Assembly: GCA_958420075.1 (NCBI GenBank)
Contig: CATZIM010000015.1
Span: 1 to 16,288, forward strand
Reading direction: 5' to 3'
Length of the DNA: 16,288 nt
From: an uncultured Clostridia bacterium
Lineage (GTDB): Bacteria; Bacillota; Clostridia; Lachnospirales; Anaerotignaceae
Numbering within the stretch: the first letter of the stretch is position 1; each line of letters begins with the position of its first letter. The notes under the pieces are model-generated. The model had not been told where the DNA came from. It worked only from the letters and a program-made list of their open reading frames with translations, and ran no database searches. A program made the position numbers and the translations under genes. Below, in pieces: positions 7,710-15,037 of this stretch.

Positions 7710-7738
7710 ATTATACATTTTTTTGCCCTCTTTGACAA
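7710..7738 (-). promoter_or_regulatory. Strong sigma-A promoter of the DUF5721-like gene
   Basis: On the minus strand TTGTCA (7738-7733) and a perfect TATAAT (7715-7710) are separated by 17 bases. This places the transcript start near 7703, about 26 bases before the ATG and just ahead of the AAAGGAGG site. Confidence 0.75.
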
Positions 7739-7775
7739 TGCGCGGGAGGCGGAAAGGAAAAATCATGTATTTTTA

Positions 7776-7804
7776 TTGCGTTTGATGCCATGCTATATTA
7801 TAAT
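7776..7804 (+). promoter_or_regulatory. Sigma-A promoter of glnS
   Basis: TTGCGT (7776-7781), 17 bases, then a perfect TATAAT (7799-7804). The start would be near 7811, leaving a leader of only about 40 bases before the ATG. That is too short for a T-box, so no amino-acid-sensing leader controls this synthetase from this promoter. Confidence 0.65.
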
Positions 7805-7850
7805 GAAAGACAAGTATTTTTAATGTAAGAGGAAGTAGGAGGGAAACCCT

Positions 7851-9530
7851 ATGGCAGAAGAAAAAACAATGGAAAGCAGTGGTCTGGGTGCCACCGGTAA
7901 CTTTATACATAACTATATCCAGGCAGACCTGGAAGGGGAACTGAATAAAATTCATACCCGTTTCCCGCCGGAACCCAATGGCTATCTGCACATTGGTCAC
8001 GCAAAATCCATTTGCCTGAACTTTGGTCTGGCAAAACTTTACGGCGGCAAATGCAACCTGCGTTTTGACGACACCAACCCCACAAAAGAAGATGTGGAAT
8101 ATGTAGAAAGCATTCAGGAAGACGTAAAATGGCTGGGCTTCGACTGGGAAGACAGACTGTACTACGCATCTTCCTATTTCCAGAAATATTATGAAGTGGC
8201 AGTGAAACTCATCAAAGAAGGCAAAGCTTTCGTATGTGACCTGACAGCGGAAGAAATGCGTCAGTACAGAGGTACACTGAGCACACCTGGTAAAGAAAGC
8301 CCTTACCGCAATCGTAGTGTGGAAGAAAACCTGGATCTGTTTGAACGGATGAAAGCAGGGGAATTCCCTGACGGTTCTCACACACTGCGTGCGAAGATCG
8401 ACATGGCTTCTCCCAACATCAACATGAGAGACCCTGTCCTTTATCGTATTTCCCATGCGGCTCACCATACAACTGGTACAGAATGGTGCATCTACCCTAT
8501 GTATGACTTTGCGCATCCTCTGGAAGATGCCATCGAAGGTATTACCCATTCCATTTGTACCATGGAATTTGAAGACCATCGTCCTCTGTACGATTGGGTA
8601 GTCAGAGAAGCTGGCTATACTGTAAATCCTCCCAGACAGATTGAATTTGCACGTTTGGGTATGACAAATACTGTTATGAGTAAGAGAAAACTCCGTGCGC
8701 TGGTAGAAGACGGTCTGGTTGACGGCTGGGATGACCCTCGTATGCCGACCATCAGCGGTCTGCGCCGCAGAGGTTATACACCTGAGTCCATCCGCGATTT
8801 CTGCGAACGTATCGGTGTATCCAAAGCAAACAGTATGGTAGACAGCGGTCTGCTGGATTACTGCATCCGTGACGACCTGAAAGCAAAAGCACCTGTTGTG
8901 ATGGCAGTTCTGGACCCTCTGAAACTGGTTATCACCAACTACCCCGAAGATCAGGTAGAAATGATGGAACTGGAAAACAACCCTGAAAATCCTGAACTGG
9001 GCACAAGACTGGCACCTTTCACAAGAGAACTGTATATCGAACGGGAAGACTTCATGGAAGAACCTGTGAAAAAATTCTTCCGTCTGGCCCCCGGCAAAGA
9101 AGTTCGTCTGAAAGGCGCTTACTTCGTAACATGCACCGATTTTGTGAAAGACGAAAATGGCAATGTGGTAGAAGTACACTGCACATATGACCCTGAAACA
9201 AGAAGCGGCAGCGGTTTTGAAGGCAGAAAAGTCAAAGGTACTCTGCATTGGGTAAGCGCTTCCGACAACGTGAAGGCAACTGCAAGACTCTATGACTACA
9301 TGATGCTGGATAACCCCGACGATCCCAACGGCGAAATGATCATGAACCCTAACTCTCTGGAAGTGAAGGAAAATGTGATCATTGAAAAATCCATCGCTGG
9401 TGCACAGAAAGGTCAGCGTTATCAGTTCATGCGTAACGGTTACTACATTGTAGATACAAAAGATACCACAGAAGATCATCTGGTATTCAACCGTATCGTG
9501 CCTCTGAAGAGCTCTTTTAAACTGAAATAA
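7851..9530 (+). CDS. glnS: Glutaminyl-tRNA synthetase
   Basis: This 559-residue class I synthetase charges tRNA-Gln with glutamine. The Rossmann fold opens with [17 protein letters not shown], carrying HIGH at 47-50. The KMSKS-equivalent is VMSKRKL at 275-281. Between them are [11 protein letters not shown] and the insert with NRSVEENL. The C-terminal beta-barrel anticodon domain is complete and ends with the [12 protein letters not shown] block. Length equals the E. coli enzyme (about 554), and the RFPPEPNG variant marks GlnRS rather than GluRS. AGGAGG lies 8 bases before the ATG, and a terminator follows at 9544-9580. Many Bacillota lack this gene and make Gln-tRNA with GatCAB, so its presence suggests old transfer. 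Single-gene unit. Confidence 0.97.
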   Translation: MAEEKTMESSGLGATGNFIHNYIQADLEGELNKIHTRFPPEPNGYLHIGHAKSICLNFGLAKLYGGKCNLRFDDTNPTKEDVEYVESIQEDVKWLGFDWEDRLYYASSYFQKYYEVAVKLIKEGKAFVCDLTAEEMRQYRGTLSTPGKESPYRNRSVEENLDLFERMKAGEFPDGSHTLRAKIDMASPNINMRDPVLYRISHAAHHTTGTEWCIYPMYDFAHPLEDAIEGITHSICTMEFEDHRPLYDWVVREAGYTVNPPRQIEFARLGMTNTVMSKRKLRALVEDGLVDGWDDPRMPTISGLRRRGYTPESIRDFCERIGVSKANSMVDSGLLDYCIRDDLKAKAPVVMAVLDPLKLVITNYPEDQVEMMELENNPENPELGTRLAPFTRELYIEREDFMEEPVKKFFRLAPGKEVRLKGAYFVTCTDFVKDENGNVVEVHCTYDPETRSGSGFEGRKVKGTLHWVSASDNVKATARLYDYMMLDNPDDPNGEMIMNPNSLEVKENVIIEKSIAGAQKGQRYQFMRNGYYIVDTKDTTEDHLVFNRIVPLKSSFKLK

Positions 9531-9543
9531 TAAGATGATAGAT

Positions 9544-9580
9544 AAAAGCGTGTATGTCTGAAAAAGACATACACGCTTTT
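9544..9580 (+). terminator. Intrinsic terminator of glnS
   Basis: A 16-bp perfect stem (9544-9559 with 9565-9580) has a 5-base GAAAA loop and ends in a run of T residues (9577-9582). It starts 13 bases after the glnS stop codon. Confidence 0.92.
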
Positions 9581-9627
9581 TTATCATGAGCAAGCAAAAT
9601 ATTTTTTGGGGAATGTAAACTTTTGTA

Positions 9628-9656
9628 TTGCAACAGTGGAAAAATAGGTGTATAGT
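9628..9656 (+). promoter_or_regulatory. Candidate sigma-A promoter of the BCCT transporter operon
   Basis: TTGCAA (9628-9633), 17 bases, then TATAGT (9651-9656). The transcript would start near 9663 and carry a leader of about 185 bases before the BCCT start. A second candidate is the extended -10 TGGTATAAA at 9785-9793, with no good -35. Confidence 0.45.
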
Positions 9657-9848
9657 TTTTGCATATGTATTCAAAAATGCGGGGAAACAGTGACAGTGTT
9701 TTTCTGTGTGGAAAAAAGGAGGTACAAAGGAAAAAACAGGGAGAAATGAATGGATTTACAAAAGAGCATTGTATATGCAAAATATGGTATAAAAAATACT
9801 GTATATTGTATATATAAAAAGAATTTCATTGTTCAGGAGGAGGTAAAT
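9657..9848 (+). other. AT-rich leader of the BCCT operon, no known riboswitch recognised
   Basis: The spacer between glnS and the BCCT gene totals 318 bases. It holds the glnS terminator, a promoter candidate and this leader. The leader contains a small GCAT/ATGC stem near 9659-9680, an unused AAAGGAGG at 9715-9722, and two direct copies of ATTGTATAT (9768-9776 and 9805-9813). I looked for SAM-I and glycine riboswitch blocks and saw neither. Confidence 0.4.
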
Positions 9849-11432
9849 ATGTTTCAACACGCGAATAAAGCTCTCATTGCAGCGGCTTTTTTGATTTTGG
9901 CAATTGTAATCATTCCCATTGTGCTGGTGCCGGAAGCCATGGTAGCAGCCATTGGACAAGTTTATAACTTCATTACAACAGATATGGCATGGCTGTATCT
10001 TCTTATTGGGTTTGGCATGGCAGTGGGGGCCATTGTGCTTTTGACAACGAAATTCGGGGATATTCGTCTGGGGGGACGGGATGCGAAACCGCATTATAAA
10101 ACATTCACATGGATTGCCATGAACCTTTGCTCCGCTTTGGCGGCAGGCATTCTGATTTTTGGTATGTGTGAATGGATGTACTATGTGACAGGTACACCTT
10201 TTGGCATCGAACCTTATTCCGTGCAGGCGTATGAATATGCTTCCGCTTACGGCATGTTCCATTGGGGATTCTCTGCATGGGCATTCTATTTGGTGGCAGG
10301 GGTAGCCATTGGGTATCTGTACTGGAATAAAAAGATCGGTGATCTGCGCATCTCCGCTCTGTGCAGCAACCTTATCGGTGGCGACTCCAAAGGGAAAAAG
10401 ATTTTCCGCTGGGTATTGGATGCCATTATGGTATTCTGTTATTTCATGGCAATGATGACCACAGTTGGCATTGGTACGCCTGTTATGGGGGAACTGGCAA
10501 GCAATCTGCTGGGCATTGAAAACTCTTTTGCATTGAAAATCGGTATCATCATTATTTTCTGTCTGTTCTTTACACTTTCTACATCCAAATCCATTGCAAA
10601 GGGTATGGGACGCATCAGTGACTTCAATGTATGGCTGGCAATCGCCTTTTTCATTTTCGTGCTCATCGTTGGGGACACCAGCTTTATTCTGAATAATATC
10701 GTAATGGCCATCGGTACCAACATTCGTGAATTTGTCCGCATGAGCTTCAACTCTGACGCTGTTGCTCAGACAGGTTTTGTGCAGAGCTGGACCATTTTCT
10801 ATTGGGCTTGGTATGTGGCACTGACATTTATGTGCGGTCTGTGGATTGCCAGAACTTCTTACGGCAGAACATTCCGCGAAATCACCGTTGCCAACTGCAT
10901 CTGGGCAGTATTGGCATGCTGGGTAACATTTGGTATTCTGGGTAACTACGGCATGGGTCAGGAACTGTTCCATGGCCAGAATTTCTCTGGCGTCATCAGC
11001 GAAGTAGGCAACAACGGCGTTACATTGCTGGTGCTGCAGACCATGCCTTTGCCGAAACTTTGCATTTTCGTATTCATGATTCTGATTTTCTTCAATCTGG
11101 CAACTTCTGCCACAGCGAACGGCACCGCTTTGAGTATGTATACATCCAAAGGGCTGAAAGCTGACGAAGAACCCAATACATGGTACAAAGCGTTCTGGTG
11201 TGTACTGTTCATGATCATTCCCGTAGGCATTTTGCTGCTGGAACACAATGTGGAAGGACTAAACGTGCTTAGTACCATTCAGTCCCTCATCACCATTTCC
11301 TCTCTGCCTGTATTGGTAGCACTGGTGGTATTGTTCTGGTCTTTCGGCAAAGTCCTGCGCAAAGACATTTCCGATGGCACTATTCGTCAGTATGTGGATA
11401 AGAGCAAAGAAAACAAATGGGGGAATGATTGA
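9849..11432 (+). CDS. BCCT-family transporter, CaiT-like subgroup
   Basis: This 527-residue membrane protein has about 12 hydrophobic segments and the BCCT layout. Diagnostic blocks are TGTPFGIEP and MFHWGFSAWAFY in the first half. The family signature SWTIFYWAWY (313-322) follows, then ARTSYGRTFREI. The TPFGIEP and VGIGTPVMGEL regions read closest to CaiT, the carnitine/gamma-butyrobetaine exchanger, by memory. The aromatic-box motif W-W-x-x-W of betaine carriers is W-Y-V-A-L here, so the cargo is probably not plain glycine betaine. I chose ATG 9849 for AGGAGGAGG five bases upstream; an in-frame ATG at 9750 with a poorer site would add 33 non-family residues. Its TGA overlaps the next ATG (TGATG), so transport and the downstream enzyme are likely linked. 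Confidence 0.92.
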   Translation: MFQHANKALIAAAFLILAIVIIPIVLVPEAMVAAIGQVYNFITTDMAWLYLLIGFGMAVGAIVLLTTKFGDIRLGGRDAKPHYKTFTWIAMNLCSALAAGILIFGMCEWMYYVTGTPFGIEPYSVQAYEYASAYGMFHWGFSAWAFYLVAGVAIGYLYWNKKIGDLRISALCSNLIGGDSKGKKIFRWVLDAIMVFCYFMAMMTTVGIGTPVMGELASNLLGIENSFALKIGIIIIFCLFFTLSTSKSIAKGMGRISDFNVWLAIAFFIFVLIVGDTSFILNNIVMAIGTNIREFVRMSFNSDAVAQTGFVQSWTIFYWAWYVALTFMCGLWIARTSYGRTFREITVANCIWAVLACWVTFGILGNYGMGQELFHGQNFSGVISEVGNNGVTLLVLQTMPLPKLCIFVFMILIFFNLATSATANGTALSMYTSKGLKADEEPNTWYKAFWCVLFMIIPVGILLLEHNVEGLNVLSTIQSLITISSLPVLVALVVLFWSFGKVLRKDISDGTIRQYVDKSKENKWGND

Positions 11433-13513
11433 TGGAAGAAAAATACGTAAATGCTTCTGTCACATGGACACAGCAGTTTTGCCGCATCAACAGCTTTTTA
11501 GGTGCAGGCAAACGGGAAGCGGTGTTTTTGGCAGAAAAAATACTGAAAGAATCCTGTGACGCAAAAGTCACTGTTTATGACGTTGATACAGAAGAACCCT
11601 ATATCATTGCAGCAAAAACATGCGAAAATCCCAAATTCCAGCTTTTGCTGGAAGGGCATCTGGATGTGGTTTCTCCTGAAGGCATGGAACATCCTTTTGA
11701 CGCAGAAATCAAAGACGGCATTTTGTATGGCCGTGGCTCCGTGGATATGAAAGGCGGCTGTGGCTCCATGCTGGCGGCATTTGTGGCTGCCTGCCAGAAA
11801 CCGCTGGAAGGGGATTTATACCTGATGTTTTCCACAGATGAGGAATACGCAGGGGAAGAAATCAAAAAAGCTCTGGAAAAGGGGCATTTGCCTAAAGTGG
11901 ATTTTGCCCTTATTGCGGAACCGACCAATGCAACCATGGCAACAGCCCACAAAGGGGAAGCATGGATTGATGTGGAATTTTTTGGCAAAAGTGCTCATTC
12001 CAGTATGCCGCATATGGGCAAAAACGCCATTTATATGGCTACAGCGTTTTTGCAGAACTTACAGGCATATTTGCCGGAAATGGCAAAAATGGCACATCCC
12101 CTCTATGGCGCACCTACCATGAGCGTAGGAACCATCGAAGGAGGCAGTACGCCTAATGTGGTGCCGCCCTATGCGAAGATTACCATTGACATTCGCTATT
12201 TGCCCGGAAGCAGTTCAGAAACATTCCTGAAGGTATTGCAGAATATGGTGGTTCTGTGCAAAACGGAAAATGAAGACTTTTCTGCGAAGATCACTAAGAT
12301 TGGAGAATGGAATGATGTTTGCACAGACAGAGAAAGCCCGACTTTCCGGTGCATCTGGCAGGCTGCTTCCAAGGCTATGGGAAAAGAAGTGGAATTGAGC
12401 GTTATGACCGGCTGGGGCGAAGGCGGCTTCATGAATCTTTATGGTATCCCTGTGGTATATTTTGGTCCCGGGGAAAATGGGTTGTCTCATCGCCCGGAAG
12501 AACAGATTCATGTGGACGAAATCAAAAAAGTGGCATTGGCTTATGAACAGATCATCAACGAGGTGTGTGGCATGAAACGAAATACATTGGAAGAAGTTTT
12601 GAAACAGACAGGCATCATGGTGGCAGACGGTGCTATGGCAACAGAACTGGAACGGATGGGCTGCGACCTGAACGACTCTCTTTGGAGCGCAAAGGTATTG
12701 GCAGAACAGCCGGAACTGATCGGTAAGGTACACCGCAGCTATTTTGAAGCAGGAGCAGACTGCGGTATCACCGCAAGCTATCAGGCAACCATCGACGGTT
12801 TCTGCAAACGTGGTTATACAGAAGCGGAAGCGGAAGAACTCATCCGCCGTTCTGTGGACATCATGGTGAAGGAAAGAGAAGATTGGTGGCAGGCAGAAGG
12901 CAAAGATGCTGGCAGAGCTTATCCTCTGGTATGTGCTTCCGTAGGGCCTTATGGAGCATATTTGGCGGATGGTTCCGAATATCGCGGCAATTATGGCGTT
13001 TCCAAAGAAGAACTGCGCAAATTCCATAAACGCCGCATGGAACTGCTGTGGGATGCAGGCGCAGACATTTTCGCAGTGGAAACCATTCCCTGTCTGGAAG
13101 AAGCTATTGTGGCAGCAGAACTGACACAGGAAATGGATGCGGCATGTTGGATCAGCTTCAGCTGCAGAAATGAAGCGGAAATCAGTGATGGTACAAAAAT
13201 TGCGAATTGTGCCAAAGCATTGGAAGCTTATGACTGCGTAAAAGCCATCGGCATCAACTGCACAGCTCCTCATTTTGTGGCAAGCCTCATCAAAGAAATC
13301 AAAAACAATAGCACAAAACCCATCATCGTATACCCCAACAGTGGGGAAGAATATGACCCTGTTACAAAGACATGGCATGGGAATAAAGACGGCAAATGCT
13401 ATTGCGATTTTGCGGCAGAATGGATTGCTGCCGGTGCCAAAATCGTTGGCGGCTGCTGCCGTACCACACCGGAAAACATTCGGGAAGTGGCGGAACTGGC
13501 AAGAAAGAAATAA
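11432..13513 (+). CDS. Fusion of M20 metallo-hydrolase and MmuM-type homocysteine S-methyltransferase
   Basis: One frame of 693 codons holds two full enzymes. Residues 1-380 are an M20 peptidase/deacylase (ArgE/DapE/ACY1 type) with its two-zinc site: His76 and Asp78 in EGHLDVV, Asp105 in GRGSVDMKGG, Glu137-Glu138 in STDEEYAG, Glu163 in IAEPT and His353 in LSHRPEE. Residues 381-693 (313 aa) are a homocysteine S-methyltransferase very like E. coli MmuM (310 aa): VADGAMATELERMGCDLNDS, the VGPYGAYLADGSEYRG block, and zinc cysteines Cys610 (GINC) and Cys675-676 (GGCCRTTP). MmuM moves a methyl from S-methylmethionine or SAM to homocysteine to form methionine. There is no linker: the M20 C-terminus meets the methyltransferase Met. 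The start ATG 11432 overlaps the BCCT stop with GGGGGA 8 bases upstream. The M20 substrate is unknown. Confidence 0.9.
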   Translation: MEEKYVNASVTWTQQFCRINSFLGAGKREAVFLAEKILKESCDAKVTVYDVDTEEPYIIAAKTCENPKFQLLLEGHLDVVSPEGMEHPFDAEIKDGILYGRGSVDMKGGCGSMLAAFVAACQKPLEGDLYLMFSTDEEYAGEEIKKALEKGHLPKVDFALIAEPTNATMATAHKGEAWIDVEFFGKSAHSSMPHMGKNAIYMATAFLQNLQAYLPEMAKMAHPLYGAPTMSVGTIEGGSTPNVVPPYAKITIDIRYLPGSSSETFLKVLQNMVVLCKTENEDFSAKITKIGEWNDVCTDRESPTFRCIWQAASKAMGKEVELSVMTGWGEGGFMNLYGIPVVYFGPGENGLSHRPEEQIHVDEIKKVALAYEQIINEVCGMKRNTLEEVLKQTGIMVADGAMATELERMGCDLNDSLWSAKVLAEQPELIGKVHRSYFEAGADCGITASYQATIDGFCKRGYTEAEAEELIRRSVDIMVKEREDWWQAEGKDAGRAYPLVCASVGPYGAYLADGSEYRGNYGVSKEELRKFHKRRMELLWDAGADIFAVETIPCLEEAIVAAELTQEMDAACWISFSCRNEAEISDGTKIANCAKALEAYDCVKAIGINCTAPHFVASLIKEIKNNSTKPIIVYPNSGEEYDPVTKTWHGNKDGKCYCDFAAEWIAAGAKIVGGCCRTTPENIREVAELARKK
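12560..12574 (+). promoter_or_regulatory. Internal ribosome site and ATG at the M20/methyltransferase junction
   Basis: GAGGTG (12560-12565) lies 6 bases before an in-frame ATG (12572-12574), exactly where the MmuM-like domain begins. A free 313-residue methyltransferase could be made from here in addition to the fusion. The ATG also overlaps an out-of-frame TGA (ATGA, 12572-12575), the usual layout of two coupled genes, so a one-base indel upstream could turn two genes into one. Confidence 0.5.
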
Positions 13514-13603
13514 GTTTGGCTTATTAGGAGCAAAGGACAGAGAAATGTAAGCTGATTCCCCTTGAGGAAACATTGCATTTCCTTATAAAATTTCCGTAAA
13601 AAT

Positions 13604-13648
13604 AAGAAAGCTGAAATCCTCTATTATGATAAGGATTTCAGCTTTCTT
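13604..13648 (+). terminator. Intrinsic terminator after the M20-methyltransferase gene
   Basis: A 17-bp perfect stem (13604-13620 with 13632-13648) has an 11-base loop and T-rich sequence after it (TATTTTC). It is 90 bases after the stop codon and closes the BCCT operon. Confidence 0.85.
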
Positions 13649-13668
13649 TATTTTCTTATGAAGATGCC
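13604..13668 (+). repeat. Copy B of a terminator-like intergenic repeat
   Basis: This stretch aligns with 811-873. The stem cores are alike (AAAGCTG then AAATC or GAATC), and the tails TTTTCTTATGAAGATGCC (13651-13668) and 856-873 differ by one base. Here the tail lies downstream of the terminated gene; in copy A it lies on the upstream side of the hairpin relative to the terminated gene. The tail is thus not tied to one direction of transcription. Confidence 0.6.
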
Positions 13669-13755
13669 CCTTACTCATTTCTCTGTCTTTTTTTGTTGAC
13701 ATAAACATTAAAGAAAAATTAAAAAAGTCTGCCGTACATCTTCTAATTTACTGTT

Positions 13756-13761
13756 TATAAT
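13756..13761 (+). promoter_or_regulatory. Candidate -10 of the ABC exporter operon
   Basis: A perfect TATAAT lies 44 bases before the adaptor ATG. The best -35 at 17 bases (CGTACA, 13733-13738) matches poorly, so the promoter may need an activator. A consensus TTGACA at 13696-13701 is too far upstream for this -10 and has only TTAAAA at the right distance. Confidence 0.4.
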
Positions 13762-13804
13762 GGACACCAGAATATATGAACGTATATAAGAGGAGGAAAG
13801 TACC

Positions 13805-15031
13805 ATGACAAAGAAAAAGAAGATTATCATAGCAGCTGTAGCCGTTGTTTTGATTGCAGGCGGTTTAAAAGTGGCTTTGGGCAGCAGACAGGCGGAACCC
13901 ACAGGAACACCTGTAACAACAGGAACAGTAGTACGCCAGGATCTGGAAGAAGTTCTGAAGCAGAAGGCAACGCTGGAAGGCACAGAAAGTGCGGAAGTGG
14001 CGTCAAAGCTGCATTATGAAGTCAAACAGGTACTGGTAAAAGAAGGCGATAAAGTCACAAAAGGTCAGCTTCTGGCGGTGCTGGACAGCGGCGATATTCA
14101 GGACCAGATCGCCCAGACAAAAGGGGATATTCAGCTTCTGGAATATCAGCAGCAGGAAACACTGGCAGAACGCCAGCGTCAGATTGACAACGCTTTGATG
14201 GAAAAGGAAAATGCGGAAAAAGATTATAAAGACAAACAGGACCTTTTTGCCATTGGTGCAGCCAGCCAGGCAGAAGTGGACGCGGCAAAAGACGCTTTGG
14301 ATAAAGCACAGAGAGCCTTGGATGATATTCCCAATGAAAATGGAAAGGCTGTCCTGACATCCTCTGAAAAACAGACAAAGGCAAATGCTCAGCAGAAAGC
14401 AAGCATCCAATCCGCTACACTCAGCGACTGCCAGATTCGCAGTGCCATCAGCGGCACCGTTACCAGAGTGAATACAACGGTTGGTCGTTTTGCCGATGAA
14501 TCTGAGGATAACAAGCCCATGTTTGTCATTGAGAATCTGGAAACTTTGCAGATGAAAGTCCTTGTGAGCGAAAATGACATTGACCGTGTGCAGATAGGGC
14601 AGGAAGTGGAAATCTCTGCCGATGTACTGGGCAAAGAAACGGTACAGGGTGTTGTGGAACGGATTTCTCCTACAGGGGAAGCGAAAAGCTCCACATCTTC
14701 TGAAAGAGTCATTCCCGTTTATATCAAAGTAAAAGAAGAAAATGAAAAACTCATTGCCGGCATCAATGCCAACGCTACCATCAAGATTGCTTCTGCAAAA
14801 GACGCACTGGTGGTGCCTTTGGAAGCTTTGGCAGAACTGGAAGACGGCACCACAGCCGTTTATACCGTAACAGATGCAGGAACCGTACATATTGTGCCTG
14901 TTACATTGGGTCTGGAAACAGATTTGCAGGCAGAAATCAAGTCTGACGAAATCAAGGAAGGACAGAAGATCATTCTTAATCCCAGCGCAGCCATGACAGA
15001 AGGTATGGCAGTAGCAGTACAGCAGGGGTGA
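13805..15031 (+). CDS. Membrane-fusion/adaptor protein of an ABC exporter (MacA/YknX-like, HlyD family)
   Basis: This 408-residue protein has a short positively charged N-terminus and one membrane helix (about 7-25, IIIAAVAVVLIAGG). It then has the HlyD-family order: a lipoyl half (about 65-95, KLHYEVKQVLVKEGDKVTKGQLLAVLD), a Gln/Glu/Lys-rich coiled-coil hairpin (about 98-205), the second lipoyl half (IRSAISGTVTRVNTTVG), then beta-barrel and membrane-proximal domains ending near VVPLEALAELEDG. Such adaptors sit outside the membrane and join a MacB-type pump; in Gram-positives YknX does this in the YknWXYZ system. GAGGAGG lies 6 bases before the ATG. The ATPase follows after 6 bases, so this is one operon. 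Cargo is unknown: peptides, toxins or lipids are all possible. Confidence 0.93.
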   Translation: MTKKKKIIIAAVAVVLIAGGLKVALGSRQAEPTGTPVTTGTVVRQDLEEVLKQKATLEGTESAEVASKLHYEVKQVLVKEGDKVTKGQLLAVLDSGDIQDQIAQTKGDIQLLEYQQQETLAERQRQIDNALMEKENAEKDYKDKQDLFAIGAASQAEVDAAKDALDKAQRALDDIPNENGKAVLTSSEKQTKANAQQKASIQSATLSDCQIRSAISGTVTRVNTTVGRFADESEDNKPMFVIENLETLQMKVLVSENDIDRVQIGQEVEISADVLGKETVQGVVERISPTGEAKSSTSSERVIPVYIKVKEENEKLIAGINANATIKIASAKDALVVPLEALAELEDGTTAVYTVTDAGTVHIVPVTLGLETDLQAEIKSDEIKEGQKIILNPSAAMTEGMAVAVQQG

Positions 15032-15037
15032 TGCCAT

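Noticed and set aside
7805..7850. T-box leader for glnS
   Set aside because: The interval between promoter and ATG is about 40 bases, with no specifier loop, T-box sequence or antiterminator.
7773..9674. Very long minus-strand open frame (633 codons) across glnS
   Set aside because: It is antisense to a clear GlnRS. Rare use of TTA, CTA and TCA codons in these genes removes stops from the opposite strand. Similar antisense frames over the BCCT, fusion and adaptor genes were rejected for the same reason.
9746..9817. Small open frame of 23 codons in the BCCT leader
   Set aside because: The ribosome site is only about 2 bases from the ATG, and the peptide has no recognisable feature. A leader peptide cannot be excluded.
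9750..9848. Longer BCCT start at ATG 9750, adding 33 residues
   Set aside because: The added residues are unlike the family and the ribosome site is weaker; AGGAGGAGG directly precedes the ATG at 9849.
9597..9848. SAM riboswitch before the methionine-related operon
   Set aside because: Expected because of the methyltransferase, but the conserved SAM-I core sequence and four-helix layout are not visible.
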